A stretch of DNA of 64,000 nucleotides, from positions 433,708 to 497,707 of the forward strand of contig JAFQXL010000004.1 in assembly GCA_017406985.1 (NCBI GenBank). Direction: 5' to 3'. This document shows positions 25,009-33,788 of the stretch, in pieces. The stretch's first letter is position 1, and every line of letters starts with the position of its first letter. The notes beneath the pieces are model-generated. The model made no database searches. It was not told the DNA's origin and worked only from the letters and a program-made list of their open reading frames with translations. The position numbers and the translations under genes were made by a program. This DNA is from Candidatus Saccharimonadota bacterium. GTDB lineage: Bacteria > Patescibacteriota > Saccharimonadia > Saccharimonadales > Saccharimonadaceae.

Positions 25009-25743
25009 ATGGTTAAAAAAACAGATATAGAAGAGACGCCGGTATTACTTAAGGCGATTGCGATTGCGGCGCCGATTATCGTCGGGGTTTTAGCAATTTT
25101 AATTATTATGTTCTCGACTTTTAAAGCGCTTTCGAATTACGATCCGGAAGAACTTTCGGCTTTACCGACGCCAGAAGTTTCAGAAGGCATGCGAGGAGAA
25201 ATGGGGATTGATAAAAATATTAACGAAACGACAATCGATAACTATCTCGGACGCTCGGATTCGGTTTATCGCGACATGAGAATGTTAGTTGACGAGGCAG
25301 ACTATTCGAAGATTGATGGAGATTCTTATCTTTCTGGAATCGTTAACGGATTTGAGGTTGTCCCTCTACCTTATCTAATTTATCCGGAAGGATTACCGGA
25401 AGAAGTCGGTGAGAGTTATAATGGAAAAACTTTATTCTCGAAAGATACGGACGGAAAATATGTCGCGAATTATATTGAGTCGGAACAGATTTTAGAAGAC
25501 CTCTTCCCGAAAGATAAAAATATCTTCTTAATGTGTGGCGGCGGTGGATATGCCGGAATGACGAAGAAATTATTAGTCTCGCTTGGATGGGATGAAAATA
25601 AGATTTATAACGTTGGGGGATATTGGTATTACGAGGGCGAGAATAAGACTTCGATAAAAATGACAATTGACGGAACGGAGACTTATGCGTTCTGGAGACT
25701 TGATTATCATACGATAGACTTTAACGAACTACATAAGAAATAA
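25009..25743 (+). CDS. Membrane-anchored rhodanese-like protein
   Basis: This 244-residue protein has one membrane helix (about 17-40) and an outer rhodanese-type domain. NYLGRSDSVYRDMRMLVD marks the start of the fold. IFLMCGGGGYAGMTKKLL near residue 174 gives the active-site cysteine loop, followed by SLGWDENKIYNVGGYWYYEG, the usual closing strand-loop. Rhodanese domains carry a persulfide on the cysteine or sense oxidants. The domain lies outside the cytoplasm, which points to redox or sulfur chemistry at the surface. The next gene, two bases downstream, is a similarly anchored thioredoxin-fold protein. Confidence 0.75.
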   Translation: MVKKTDIEETPVLLKAIAIAAPIIVGVLAILIIMFSTFKALSNYDPEELSALPTPEVSEGMRGEMGIDKNINETTIDNYLGRSDSVYRDMRMLVDEADYSKIDGDSYLSGIVNGFEVVPLPYLIYPEGLPEEVGESYNGKTLFSKDTDGKYVANYIESEQILEDLFPKDKNIFLMCGGGGYAGMTKKLLVSLGWDENKIYNVGGYWYYEGENKTSIKMTIDGTETYAFWRLDYHTIDFNELHKK

Positions 25744-25744
25744 G

Positions 25745-26284
25745 ATGGTAAGAAAAAGCGAGCGTAATTCAAATTCGAGATTGGCTATCTTCTCGATTTT
25801 AACGCTCGTTTTTCTAGCGATTTTAGGATTTATTGTCTTTCTGGTTTTAAAAAATTCGGAGGTTTCGGCGCCGGTCGTTTCTGAGCAGGTTGTTTTAGAT
25901 TCGGAATATGTCGGGACGGATGGAAAACAAATCGAGATGACCGAGATTTCGGAAGACGTCTCGGGAGTTTTAGAGGGGCTAATTTCTGAAAAGAAGTCGT
26001 TTGTAGTTTATGTTTCCCTGCCGGTTTGTTCCGGAGTTACGGCGGAATTTAAAGAACACGTTTTAAAGTTCCAAAAAGAAAATAAACTGAGTTTTTATTA
26101 TTTAACTTCGGATTATGTAAAAGACACTTCGATTTATAATTCTATAAAATATTTTCCGAGCGTAATTATTTATAATAAAGGGGAGATGGTTAATTTCTTA
26201 AGATTTGACTCGGACGAGGATAAAGGATTTTATAGCTCGTATGACGGATTTTCGAAGTGGTTTAAGGTGAACGTTTCGTTTTAA
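25745..26284 (+). CDS. Membrane-anchored thioredoxin-fold-like protein without a CxxC motif
   Basis: The product is 179 residues with a basic start and one membrane helix at about 14-36. The outer domain has the pattern of a thioredoxin fold: SFVVYVSLPVCSGVTAEFKE with a single cysteine in place of CxxC, then LSFYYLTSDYV, and KYFPSVIIYNKGE with the conserved cis-proline position. The single cysteine rules out a normal disulfide reductase; it may be a chaperone or partner of the neighbouring rhodanese protein. The family assignment is by pattern only. Confidence 0.6.
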   Translation: MVRKSERNSNSRLAIFSILTLVFLAILGFIVFLVLKNSEVSAPVVSEQVVLDSEYVGTDGKQIEMTEISEDVSGVLEGLISEKKSFVVYVSLPVCSGVTAEFKEHVLKFQKENKLSFYYLTSDYVKDTSIYNSIKYFPSVIIYNKGEMVNFLRFDSDEDKGFYSSYDGFSKWFKVNVSF

Positions 26285-26289
26285 TTATT

Positions 26290-26970
26290 ATGGACGAGGT
26301 TATTTTAATTGATAAGCCGGATAATATAACGAGCTTCGGTGTTGTCGCGAGAGTCCGAAGAGTTCTTCGAGATAAAAACGGAGGAGTCAAAGTTAAAGTC
26401 GGGCATACGGGGACGCTTGATCCGTTCGCGACGGGACTTTTAATCCTGCTCGCGGGAAAAGCGACGAAAAGGTCGAACGAGTTTTTAAAGAAAGATAAAG
26501 AATATGTCGCGGAGATTTTTCTCGGGGCGACTTCGACGACAGGAGATCCAGAGGGAGAAATTTCTAAGGTTTCTAGTCGAGTTCCGAGTTTTTCGGAAGT
26601 TTCTGAGGCTTGTTCGAAGTTTGTTGGAGAAATCTCGCAGAAAGTTCCGGCGTTTTCGGCGGTAAAAATTAATGGGGAGAGGGCGTATAAATTAGCTAGA
26701 TCTGGCGTCGATGTCGAGACGCCAGTTAGAAAAGTCTCGATTTATTCTCTAGAGATTCTAGAATATAATTATCCGATTTTAAAGATTCGGGCGTTTGTTT
26801 CTTCAGGAACATATATCCGGACTTTAGGAGAAGATATCGGCGCTAGTTTAGGCGTTGGGGGATATTTAACTTCGCTTCGGAGGACGAAGATTGGAGATTA
26901 TTCGGTCGACGAGGCGATAAAATTAGAAGATTTTATGAGCGACGGCGGTAGTTCTAATAGCGTGGTATAA
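26290..26970 (+). CDS. truB: tRNA pseudouridine-55 synthase TruB
   Basis: The 226-residue protein starts EVILIDKPDNITSFGVV and has the catalytic aspartate in HTGTLDPFATGLLILLAGKAT, then KEYVAEIFLGATSTTGDPEG, KVPAFSAVKINGERAY and SSGTYIRTLGEDIG. It makes pseudouridine 55 in the T loop of tRNAs. It is shorter than the E. coli form because the C-terminal PUA domain is absent, as in several small genomes. It starts five bases after the previous stop with no Shine-Dalgarno sequence, so reinitiation is likely. Confidence 0.94.
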   Translation: MDEVILIDKPDNITSFGVVARVRRVLRDKNGGVKVKVGHTGTLDPFATGLLILLAGKATKRSNEFLKKDKEYVAEIFLGATSTTGDPEGEISKVSSRVPSFSEVSEACSKFVGEISQKVPAFSAVKINGERAYKLARSGVDVETPVRKVSIYSLEILEYNYPILKIRAFVSSGTYIRTLGEDIGASLGVGGYLTSLRRTKIGDYSVDEAIKLEDFMSDGGSSNSVV

Positions 26971-26971
26971 T
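26963..26971 (+). promoter_or_regulatory. Extended -10 promoter of the MurE-like gene, leaderless
   Basis: TGGTATAAT ends nine bases before the ATG at 26981 and overlaps the end of truB. Confidence 0.5.
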
Positions 26972-26980
26972 AATATTATT

Positions 26981-28243
26981 ATGAGTTTAAAGGATAAGGT
27001 TACTGATTTAATTCCTGGATATAATAAGATAGTTCTTCCCTATCATTTCGTTAGAGCGGGAGTTGCGGGGATAAGATATGGATTTCCTGGGAAAAAACTG
27101 ACAGTTATCGGAGTTACGGGGACGAACGGAAAAACTTCGACTTCGTTTATGATTTGGAAAATGTTAAACGCGAGCGGAAGGAAGGCTGGACTTTTAACGA
27201 CGATCGGCTGGGGAGATTTTAAAAATTTTCATAGCCAAATTGAGCATATGACAACGGCGGACTCGTTTACGTTAAATAAACGAATTAAAGCGATTTTAGA
27301 CGCGGGAGCGGAATATCTCGTTCTCGAGGTAACGTCGCATGCGATGTGTCAGTTTAGGACGCTCGGGATTCCGATTGAGATTGCGGTAATGACGAACGTA
27401 ACGCACGAACATTTAGACTATCATAAGACGTTCGAAAATTATCGAAAAGCAAAAATAAAACTTTTTAAAAAAGCGAAGTTCGGAGTTACGAACGCGGATG
27501 ATAAAAGTTCGGCTTATTTTAGCCAAGCGGTTTCGGACGGAGTTACCTATGGAATTAAGCGAGGGATGTTAAAAGCGCAGAACATAAAGTTAACTCCGAG
27601 CGGAGTTTCTTATGAGGTAAAAGATTTTAAAATCGAGACGCAGATTCCCGGAGAGTTTACGGTTTATAATTCTCTAGCGGCGACGGCGGTAGGGTTAAAG
27701 CTCGGACTAACGGAGGAAGAAATCCACGACGGGATTTTAAGTTTAGAATCGGTCGAGGGGAGAATGAACCGGGTTTCGCTCGGACAGAATTTTGAAGCGA
27801 TTGTCGACTATGCACATACGCCGGACGCTTTTTCGAAAGTTTTTGATTCGGTCTATCCAAATAAGAACGGACGGATTATTTCCCTGTTCGGCGGGGCGGG
27901 ACGACGAGACGAAACGACGAGAGATGAGCGCGGAGAGATAGCTGCGAAATATTCGGATATTTGTATAATTACGGAAGACGACTCGCGCGACGAAAAACCA
28001 GAGGCGATAGCAAAGATGTTTTTAGTCGGGTGCGAGAGAGCCGGAAAAATTTTAGATAAAGACGTCTTTATCGAGCTTGACCGTGCGAAAGCAATAGAAA
28101 AAGCAGTTTCGATGGCGAAAAGAGGAGATATTGTTTTAGTTTTAGGAAAAGGACACGAGAAGACGATTTTAAAAGCGGACGGATCGCATCCGTTCGAGGA
28201 TTTAAAAGAAACGGAAAAAGCTATTCGAAAAATTATAAAGTAG
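26981..28243 (+). CDS. MurE-like UDP-MurNAc-tripeptide ligase lacking the N-terminal domain
   Basis: The 420-residue Mur ligase has the ATP loop VIGVTGTNGKTSTSFMIWKM near residue 47, LTTIGWG, TTADSF, the carbamylated-lysine region VLEVTSHAM, HLDYH, and the C-terminal domain with GGAGRRDETTRDERGEIA and VLGKGHEKT. These fit MurE, which adds the third stem-peptide residue. Usual MurE proteins have ~480-500 residues; the first ~80 that hold the UDP part are nearly missing here. The DNPR specificity loop for diaminopimelate reads EDDSRDE instead, so the added amino acid is uncertain. Confidence 0.85.
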   Translation: MSLKDKVTDLIPGYNKIVLPYHFVRAGVAGIRYGFPGKKLTVIGVTGTNGKTSTSFMIWKMLNASGRKAGLLTTIGWGDFKNFHSQIEHMTTADSFTLNKRIKAILDAGAEYLVLEVTSHAMCQFRTLGIPIEIAVMTNVTHEHLDYHKTFENYRKAKIKLFKKAKFGVTNADDKSSAYFSQAVSDGVTYGIKRGMLKAQNIKLTPSGVSYEVKDFKIETQIPGEFTVYNSLAATAVGLKLGLTEEEIHDGILSLESVEGRMNRVSLGQNFEAIVDYAHTPDAFSKVFDSVYPNKNGRIISLFGGAGRRDETTRDERGEIAAKYSDICIITEDDSRDEKPEAIAKMFLVGCERAGKILDKDVFIELDRAKAIEKAVSMAKRGDIVLVLGKGHEKTILKADGSHPFEDLKETEKAIRKIIK

Positions 28244-28252
28244 TTATGCTTG

Positions 28253-28261
28253 TGATATAAT
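28253..28261 (+). promoter_or_regulatory. Extended -10 promoter of the PilB-like gene
   Basis: TGATATAAT lies 23 bases before the ATG at 28285, with a weak GGTGG ribosome site between. Confidence 0.45.
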
Positions 28262-28284
28262 TAAGATAGTAAACTGGGTGGAAA

Positions 28285-29925
28285 ATGGACGAACAAGAGA
28301 TACAACAAAAGAGACGAGATAATGAAGAAGCCGCGACGCAAAATCGGGCGAGAATTTTAGGTCTTCCCTATCTTGATACGAGGTCGTTTGAGAATACGAT
28401 TCCGCTTGTTCCGAACGTAATCGATAAATCCGAGATGCACGAGAACTATATTATTCCGCTTCAAAAAGGCGGAAATGAAGAACATTATCAGTTTATGGTA
28501 ACGTCTCAAACTCCGCGTTCGGTAATCGATAAAAAGACGCAACAATATGCGAATTATGGCGAGAAAGTTGATTTCTTCTTAATTTCTCTATCTGGCTATA
28601 ACGTTTTCATGCTTAGATATGACCCGCCGAAAGAGGTTCATTATGACGATATTAAAATTGCTTCCGAAGGAGATTCGGAGACACTTGCTTCGGTTTCACA
28701 GACATTAAATTCGGTTGGGACAGATAAAGTTTTTGACTTCTTACTCGACCAAGCAGATAGGCTAGGAGCTTCAGATATTCATATTGAAAACTTACGCGAT
28801 TCGATTCGAATTAGGATGCGTGTCGACGGAATTTTACACCCAGTAGCGAATATTAACCGAGATAGATACCGCGTTTTCATGGGCGAGTTATCGAGCCGCG
28901 CGGGAGTTTCGACGGCGGCAACAACGCCACAATCTGGACACATGCAGAAAGACGTTTTTGTTGACGGAGTATCACATCTTCTAAATATTCGTGTTGAGAC
29001 GATTCCGACGATGTATGGACAAGACGCGGTTCTTCGTCTCTTTAACTTTGACGAAAGTTTACTTAATCTAGATTTACTCGGTTTAACGGAAGAAGAATTA
29101 GCGGAGATTCGCGAAGTCGTTTCGCACCCGAGAGGACTAGTCTTAATGGTAGGTCCGACAGGTTCAGGTAAATCGACGACGCTCTATTCGATTATTAACG
29201 CGTTAAACTCGACGGACAGGAAGATTATTACACTTGAGGACCCGATTGAATATGGGATTACGGGAATTTCGCAGATTCCGATTGATACGACCGGAGGAGG
29301 CTCGTTTGCGGACGGGCTAAGGTCGGTTCTACGTCTCGATCCGGATGTTGTGATGGTCGGCGAGATTCGCGACGGCGATACGGCGAAAACGGCGATTCAA
29401 GCGTCGATTACGGGGCATTTAGTTCTTTCCTCGTTCCACGCTAACACGACAGCGGCGGCGTTCTCGCGTATGATTGATTTAATTGGAACGAACCCGATTT
29501 TCTCGAGCTCGATTCGGATGGTGATTGCGCAGAGGCTTGTTCGTCATCTTTCTGATTCAAAAGAGGCTTATACGCCAGACGAGGCGACGAAAAAATATAT
29601 TGCGCGAGTTTTAGATGGACTTTCGAACGAGACGATTTCAGAAAAACTTGGGTTCGACTTTAATCCGGATGACTATAAGCTTTATAAAGCGGTTCCGTCC
29701 GGAGAGGAAGATCCGTTTGGATATAAAGGACGAAACGTAATTATGGAACAGCTATCGGTTACGGAAGAGATTCAGAAATATATCCGCGGAGACGTTGAAG
29801 ATATAAATACGGACGCAATCGAGAAGACCGCGAAAGGTATCGGAATGATTACGCTAGAACAGAAAGGCGTTCTCGCGGCGCTTCGCGGAGATACGACATT
29901 AGACGAAGTTGCGCGCGTAATATAA
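28285..29925 (+). CDS. Type IV pilus assembly ATPase PilB/GspE-like
   Basis: This 546-residue secretion ATPase has an N-terminal domain typical of GspE/PilB. ASDIHIENLRDSIRIRMRVDG leads into the catalytic part: Walker A VGPTGSGKSTTLYSII near residue 290, the Asp box ITLEDPIEYG, Walker B LRLDPDVVMVGEIRDGDTA and the His box TGHLVLSSFHANTT. It powers pilus extension or DNA-uptake fibres at the inner membrane. The four-cysteine zinc site of many PilB proteins is absent. No other type IV pilus gene is adjacent, although comEC and comFC are in the window. A terminator follows immediately. Confidence 0.9.
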   Translation: MDEQEIQQKRRDNEEAATQNRARILGLPYLDTRSFENTIPLVPNVIDKSEMHENYIIPLQKGGNEEHYQFMVTSQTPRSVIDKKTQQYANYGEKVDFFLISLSGYNVFMLRYDPPKEVHYDDIKIASEGDSETLASVSQTLNSVGTDKVFDFLLDQADRLGASDIHIENLRDSIRIRMRVDGILHPVANINRDRYRVFMGELSSRAGVSTAATTPQSGHMQKDVFVDGVSHLLNIRVETIPTMYGQDAVLRLFNFDESLLNLDLLGLTEEELAEIREVVSHPRGLVLMVGPTGSGKSTTLYSIINALNSTDRKIITLEDPIEYGITGISQIPIDTTGGGSFADGLRSVLRLDPDVVMVGEIRDGDTAKTAIQASITGHLVLSSFHANTTAAAFSRMIDLIGTNPIFSSSIRMVIAQRLVRHLSDSKEAYTPDEATKKYIARVLDGLSNETISEKLGFDFNPDDYKLYKAVPSGEEDPFGYKGRNVIMEQLSVTEEIQKYIRGDVEDINTDAIEKTAKGIGMITLEQKGVLAALRGDTTLDEVARVI

Positions 29926-29935
29926 TATATGGATT

Positions 29936-29965
29936 AAAAAATATACCCTTTCGGGTATATTTTTT
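29936..29965. terminator. Bidirectional terminator between the PilB-like gene and the ABC transporter
   Basis: AAAAA-ATATACCC-TTTC-GGGTATAT-TTTTT at 29936-29965 forms a perfect stem flanked by A and T runs on both strands, between convergent genes. Confidence 0.85.
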
Positions 29966-29974
29966 ATTGGCCCG

Positions 29975-32209
29975 TTATTCGGAGCGTAAGGCTTCCACCG
30001 GGTCCTTTCTACTGGCGCGAGCTGCCGGGGCCGCCCCTGCGGCCATGGTTAATACAATCGAGATTGTAATTAAGACGATGGCTTGGAAAATATCCATCGA
30101 CGTAATATTTTCGATATGTGCAACTATCGAAACAATTGCATTAACCGCTAAACTAAGTAACCAAGCGACCGTTACACCGATTAAGCCGGCGATAAATCCT
30201 TCGATAATAGTTTCGGCTCTAAAGACGCGGACAACGTCTTTTTTACTGGCGCCGATTGCGCGAAGGATACCGATCTCTTTAGTTCTTTCAAGAACAGAGA
30301 TATAGGTAATAATTCCAATCATAATGCTCGAAACGACGAGCGAAATAGCGACGAACGCGATTAAGACATAAGAGAGCATATTAACGACGCTTTTAATCGT
30401 CTTAATCATTTCTTGAGTCGAATCTTTATAGACAATTTTATCAGAGGTAGATTCGTTATATTTATCAAGAAATTCGTTAACTTTTTTCTTATCGTCTTCG
30501 GTTTTAGCGTAGAAGCTAATAACTTTCGGAGAGTCGATATCGAAATCGGAAGAAGCGTTAACGACTTCTTCGACGAGCTCATGACTATAAGCGAGGAAGC
30601 CAGTATCGTCACTATCGGTTTTTCCGGTCGCGACACCAACGATTTTTACTTCTTTAGCGTTGTCGTAATCTTCCCCGTTTAAGCTAACACGATAAGTTTT
30701 TCCGATAATATCAGAATAGTTTAGACCGACGTTTCCTGAAACTAATTCCCTACCGTTATTTATATTATCGATAAATTGATCAAGAGCGCTTCGGCGAGCA
30801 AGATTTAGAGTATAAGCCGAGCTTAGAGAAAACTTTTTATCTCTGCCGACGATTAAGACGAGCTCAGAAGAGTTTTCCGGAAACTTTCCAGAGAGAATCT
30901 CATACGGCGTTTCGGAAATTAACTCTTTAACGGAGCTTTTTAGAAAATCTTCTTCCGAGACGAGATTACTTGTGCTGTTCGAGCCGAGAAGAGAGAGTAG
31001 GTCATTATCTTTAATCGGGCTAATCGTAATAACTTCGTTTTCGTCGTTTTTATCGAGAATCTTTATGTCGACGCCATAATTATAATTAACGGTGTCGACA
31101 AAACTATTTAATTCTTTTTGATTATCTTCGATATATTTTTTCAAAGATTTTGTGTCGTTATGGCGAATTTGGCTCTGTTTCGAGACGCTAAAGTTAGTTC
31201 TAATATCGTCTTCCGCGACGATGTCTCCGTTCGCTTTAGAATTATCTTCTTTAATAGATGTTAAATTGTATCCGCTCTCAATATAGTCGCGGTCGACGGT
31301 AATTTCAGACGGGAGGGTTTTAGTTCCGGCGATATTTCCGACATATTGATTAACGCCGTTCGCGAGAGCTAAAATTAAAGCAATTCCGATAATTCCGATT
31401 GAGCCGGCGACGGCGGTTAAAACGGTTCGTCCGCGCTTTGTCATTAAATTATTCTTCGAGAGGGAGAGCGCGGTAAGAAGGCTCATAGAAGTATATTTTG
31501 TATTTTCTTCTACGTCTTCTTCGTTTTTACCGTCGAACGGCATCGTATCTCCGATAATTTTTCCATCTTTTACATTGATAATACGAGTCGAATATTCTTT
31601 CGCTAGGTCAGGGTTATGGGTAACCATAACGACGAGTTTATCTTTTGCAATTTCTTTAAGAAGATCCATAATCTGGACGCTAGTTTTCGAGTCGAGCGCA
31701 CCGGTTGGCTCGTCCGCGAGAATAATACTCGGGTTATTAACAAGAGCGCGAGCGATGGCGACGCGCTGCATCTGTCCGCCGGAAAGCTGACGTGGGAGCT
31801 TATTTATATGATCCTCTAAGCCGACTTTTTTGAGAGCTTCTTTAGCGCGATTTTTTCGCTCGATTTTAGAAACGCCAGAAAGAGTTAAAGCGAGTTCGAC
31901 GTTCGACAAGATAGACTGGTGAGAAATTAGATTATAAGACTGGAAGACAAAACCGACTTTATGGTTACGGTAGGTATCCCAATCACGGTCATAATAATCC
32001 TTGGTCGAAACGCCGTCGATAATTAAATCACCGCTCGTATATCGATCAAGTCCGCCGATAATATTAAGTAAAGTAGTTTTTCCCGAGCCGGAAGGTCCAA
32101 GAATCGACACAAACTCGTTTCGACGTAAGTTAATCGAAACATCGTCTAACGCTTTTAGCTCGACTTCGTCTGTGCGATAGATTTTTGAGACATTTTTAAC
32201 TTCTAACAT
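29975..32209 (-). CDS. ABC transporter, ATPase fused to FtsX/MacB-type permease
   Basis: The 744-residue protein starts with a LolD/MacB-type ATPase: ILGPSGSGKTTLLNIIGG, QLSGGQMQRVAIARALV, IILADEPTGALDSKT. After a linker, a helix near residue 265 begins the MacB-like permease. It has a large outer domain (about 290-600) and three C-terminal helices with VLERTKEIGILRAIGASKKDV and a final DPVEALRSE. This fused order is typical of MacB-like mechanotransducers that expel peptides, toxins or lipoproteins rather than carry small solutes through a channel. It is one of three such systems in the window. Confidence 0.88.
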   Translation of the reverse strand: MLEVKNVSKIYRTDEVELKALDDVSINLRRNEFVSILGPSGSGKTTLLNIIGGLDRYTSGDLIIDGVSTKDYYDRDWDTYRNHKVGFVFQSYNLISHQSILSNVELALTLSGVSKIERKNRAKEALKKVGLEDHINKLPRQLSGGQMQRVAIARALVNNPSIILADEPTGALDSKTSVQIMDLLKEIAKDKLVVMVTHNPDLAKEYSTRIINVKDGKIIGDTMPFDGKNEEDVEENTKYTSMSLLTALSLSKNNLMTKRGRTVLTAVAGSIGIIGIALILALANGVNQYVGNIAGTKTLPSEITVDRDYIESGYNLTSIKEDNSKANGDIVAEDDIRTNFSVSKQSQIRHNDTKSLKKYIEDNQKELNSFVDTVNYNYGVDIKILDKNDENEVITISPIKDNDLLSLLGSNSTSNLVSEEDFLKSSVKELISETPYEILSGKFPENSSELVLIVGRDKKFSLSSAYTLNLARRSALDQFIDNINNGRELVSGNVGLNYSDIIGKTYRVSLNGEDYDNAKEVKIVGVATGKTDSDDTGFLAYSHELVEEVVNASSDFDIDSPKVISFYAKTEDDKKKVNEFLDKYNESTSDKIVYKDSTQEMIKTIKSVVNMLSYVLIAFVAISLVVSSIMIGIITYISVLERTKEIGILRAIGASKKDVVRVFRAETIIEGFIAGLIGVTVAWLLSLAVNAIVSIVAHIENITSMDIFQAIVLITISIVLTMAAGAAPAARASRKDPVEALRSE

Positions 32210-32216
32210 ATTATAT

Positions 32217-32225
32217 ATTATAACA
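32217..32225 (-). promoter_or_regulatory. Extended -10 promoter of the fused ABC transporter, leaderless
   Basis: Minus-strand TGTTATAAT has its TATAAT at 32217-32222, seven bases before the ATG at 32209. Confidence 0.55.
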
Positions 32226-32229
32226 CGTT

Positions 32230-33696
32230 TTAGTCTTCAGAATTTTCTTCGGTCTCCGTTTCGCTCTTTTCGGATTCTTCGGTCGCTTTGTCGATTTCAG
32301 AGCGAATATAGCGTTGGAACTTTGTATAGTTATAGAGAGAGCTAGAGCTAACGTCAGTCGAGGCGCCAGCCGGGATAACGACGCTTTGGCCGTTAATATT
32401 ACCAGTTCCAAACTGTTTTCGAGTATCGATAGAGGTTAAGTCGCCTTTCATGCCGACGACGAAGTCGATAACGGTTCTCATTTCCGCCATAGTAACATTT
32501 GTTTTAATGTTATTTCCGAGGTCGTCAATCATAGAAATGACTTTTACAGGGTTAGCGAGAATGCCGATAGAGAGGGCTTTAGCTTTTATTGCGTTCATAA
32601 TGCGTTGTTGGTTAATCTCGCGGTCGAAGTTCGAGTTAGCGAGACCATAACCGCCTTTAGCGTTTCGGGCGCGAGCGAGCCTTAAAACAGTATCGCCATC
32701 AAGGTTATAGTTCATACCTTTATCGAGCTTTAAGTTCTGCATACAATAATCGAGGATTCCGCGTTCGTCGGTAGCGTGAACATCGACATCAATTCCGCCG
32801 AGAGTATTTACGACGTCACGGAGGACGCTAAAGTCGACAGCGACGTAATATTGAATGTTAAGGCCAGTAACTTCAGCGATTTTCTTCGAGAAATACTTAG
32901 CACCTTTTTCTTTATCGTCGTCGAAGTTTCGCTTTGCGCAGAAATAAGTCGCGTTAATTTTTCCTTTATAGCCGACAGAACAGTAAATCGATTCTTCACC
33001 TGGAACGGAATAATTAACCCAGAGGTCGCGCGGAATCGAGAAGACAGAACCGATTTTTTTATCTTGGTCGATCGAGGCAACAAGGATAGAATCGGTTAAT
33101 TCGGCGCCACCATGTCCTTCGTCGTCTTCGGCGGTACCGAAGATTAAGACGTTTGTTCGGCCATACTCGTCTTTAGCAAGCGGAGAGCCGATAAGAATAT
33201 CCATCGGGTTTCCTTGAAAGACGTTCGAGGTTTTCGAGAGGATTGTCCAGACGTAGAAACCGCCCGCGACAATAGCGATGATTAAGAAAATTAAGAAGCC
33301 AATAAAGATTTTTACGCCGAGCGGAGTTTTTCGTTTAGCTTTTTTCTCGGCTTTTTTACGAGCCCTTTCAGCTTTTTTGTCGTATTTCTTGTTATTATTA
33401 CGACGTTCGCGCGTTTCGAGACGGGATTTGTTTTTAGATAAAGTATCTTCGTCCATCTCGATTATGTCGTCTTTTTTATCATAAAGATCGTCAATATCAT
33501 AGAGGTCGTCATCATCTAAGAAAGTGTTATCTTCTTCGGTATCAAAATCAACACCGTTATCAATCGCCGATTCGGCGAGGACATCTTCGTTCGCTTTAGC
33601 GACATCGCGCGGAATCATCATAGGATCGACGACTTTACGACGTGTAGATTTTGAGGACCTAGTAGTCCTTTTCGTAGTTTTTTTATTAGCCACCAT
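32230..33696 (-). CDS. Second LytR-CpsA-Psr (LCP) family protein
   Basis: The 488-residue protein has a long basic and acidic cytoplasmic start (about 125 residues), one membrane helix (about 130-155) and an LCP domain. The domain carries ELTDSILVASID, SIPRDLWVNY, DVVNTLGGIDVDVHATD, LDGDTVLRLARARNAK and NFDREINQQRIM. It lacks the LytR_C tail of the copy at 7.1-8.9 kb and ends in a Glu/Ser-rich tail. LCP enzymes attach polymers to peptidoglycan. Two copies suggest two polymers or different stages. The ATG is preceded by GGAG. A cysteine pair in the outer domain (ESIYCSVGY, NATYFCAKR) may form a disulfide. Confidence 0.9.
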   Translation of the reverse strand: MVANKKTTKRTTRSSKSTRRKVVDPMMIPRDVAKANEDVLAESAIDNGVDFDTEEDNTFLDDDDLYDIDDLYDKKDDIIEMDEDTLSKNKSRLETRERRNNNKKYDKKAERARKKAEKKAKRKTPLGVKIFIGFLIFLIIAIVAGGFYVWTILSKTSNVFQGNPMDILIGSPLAKDEYGRTNVLIFGTAEDDEGHGGAELTDSILVASIDQDKKIGSVFSIPRDLWVNYSVPGEESIYCSVGYKGKINATYFCAKRNFDDDKEKGAKYFSKKIAEVTGLNIQYYVAVDFSVLRDVVNTLGGIDVDVHATDERGILDYCMQNLKLDKGMNYNLDGDTVLRLARARNAKGGYGLANSNFDREINQQRIMNAIKAKALSIGILANPVKVISMIDDLGNNIKTNVTMAEMRTVIDFVVGMKGDLTSIDTRKQFGTGNINGQSVVIPAGASTDVSSSSLYNYTKFQRYIRSEIDKATEESEKSETETEENSED

Positions 33697-33751
33697 TATT
33701 ACTCCACTTTAATATAACTATTCTATCATAGAAAAAAGTCTATTTCAATTC

Positions 33752-33780
33752 TTGATTTTTTCTCTTTATCACTCTATAAT
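33752..33780 (+). promoter_or_regulatory. Promoter of the two-gene MacB-like operon, leaderless
   Basis: TTGATT (33752-33757), 17 bases, TATAAT (33775-33780), then eight bases to the ATG at 33789. A start of transcription about seven bases after the -10 box coincides with the ATG. Confidence 0.65.
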
Positions 33781-33788
33781 GTATTTTA

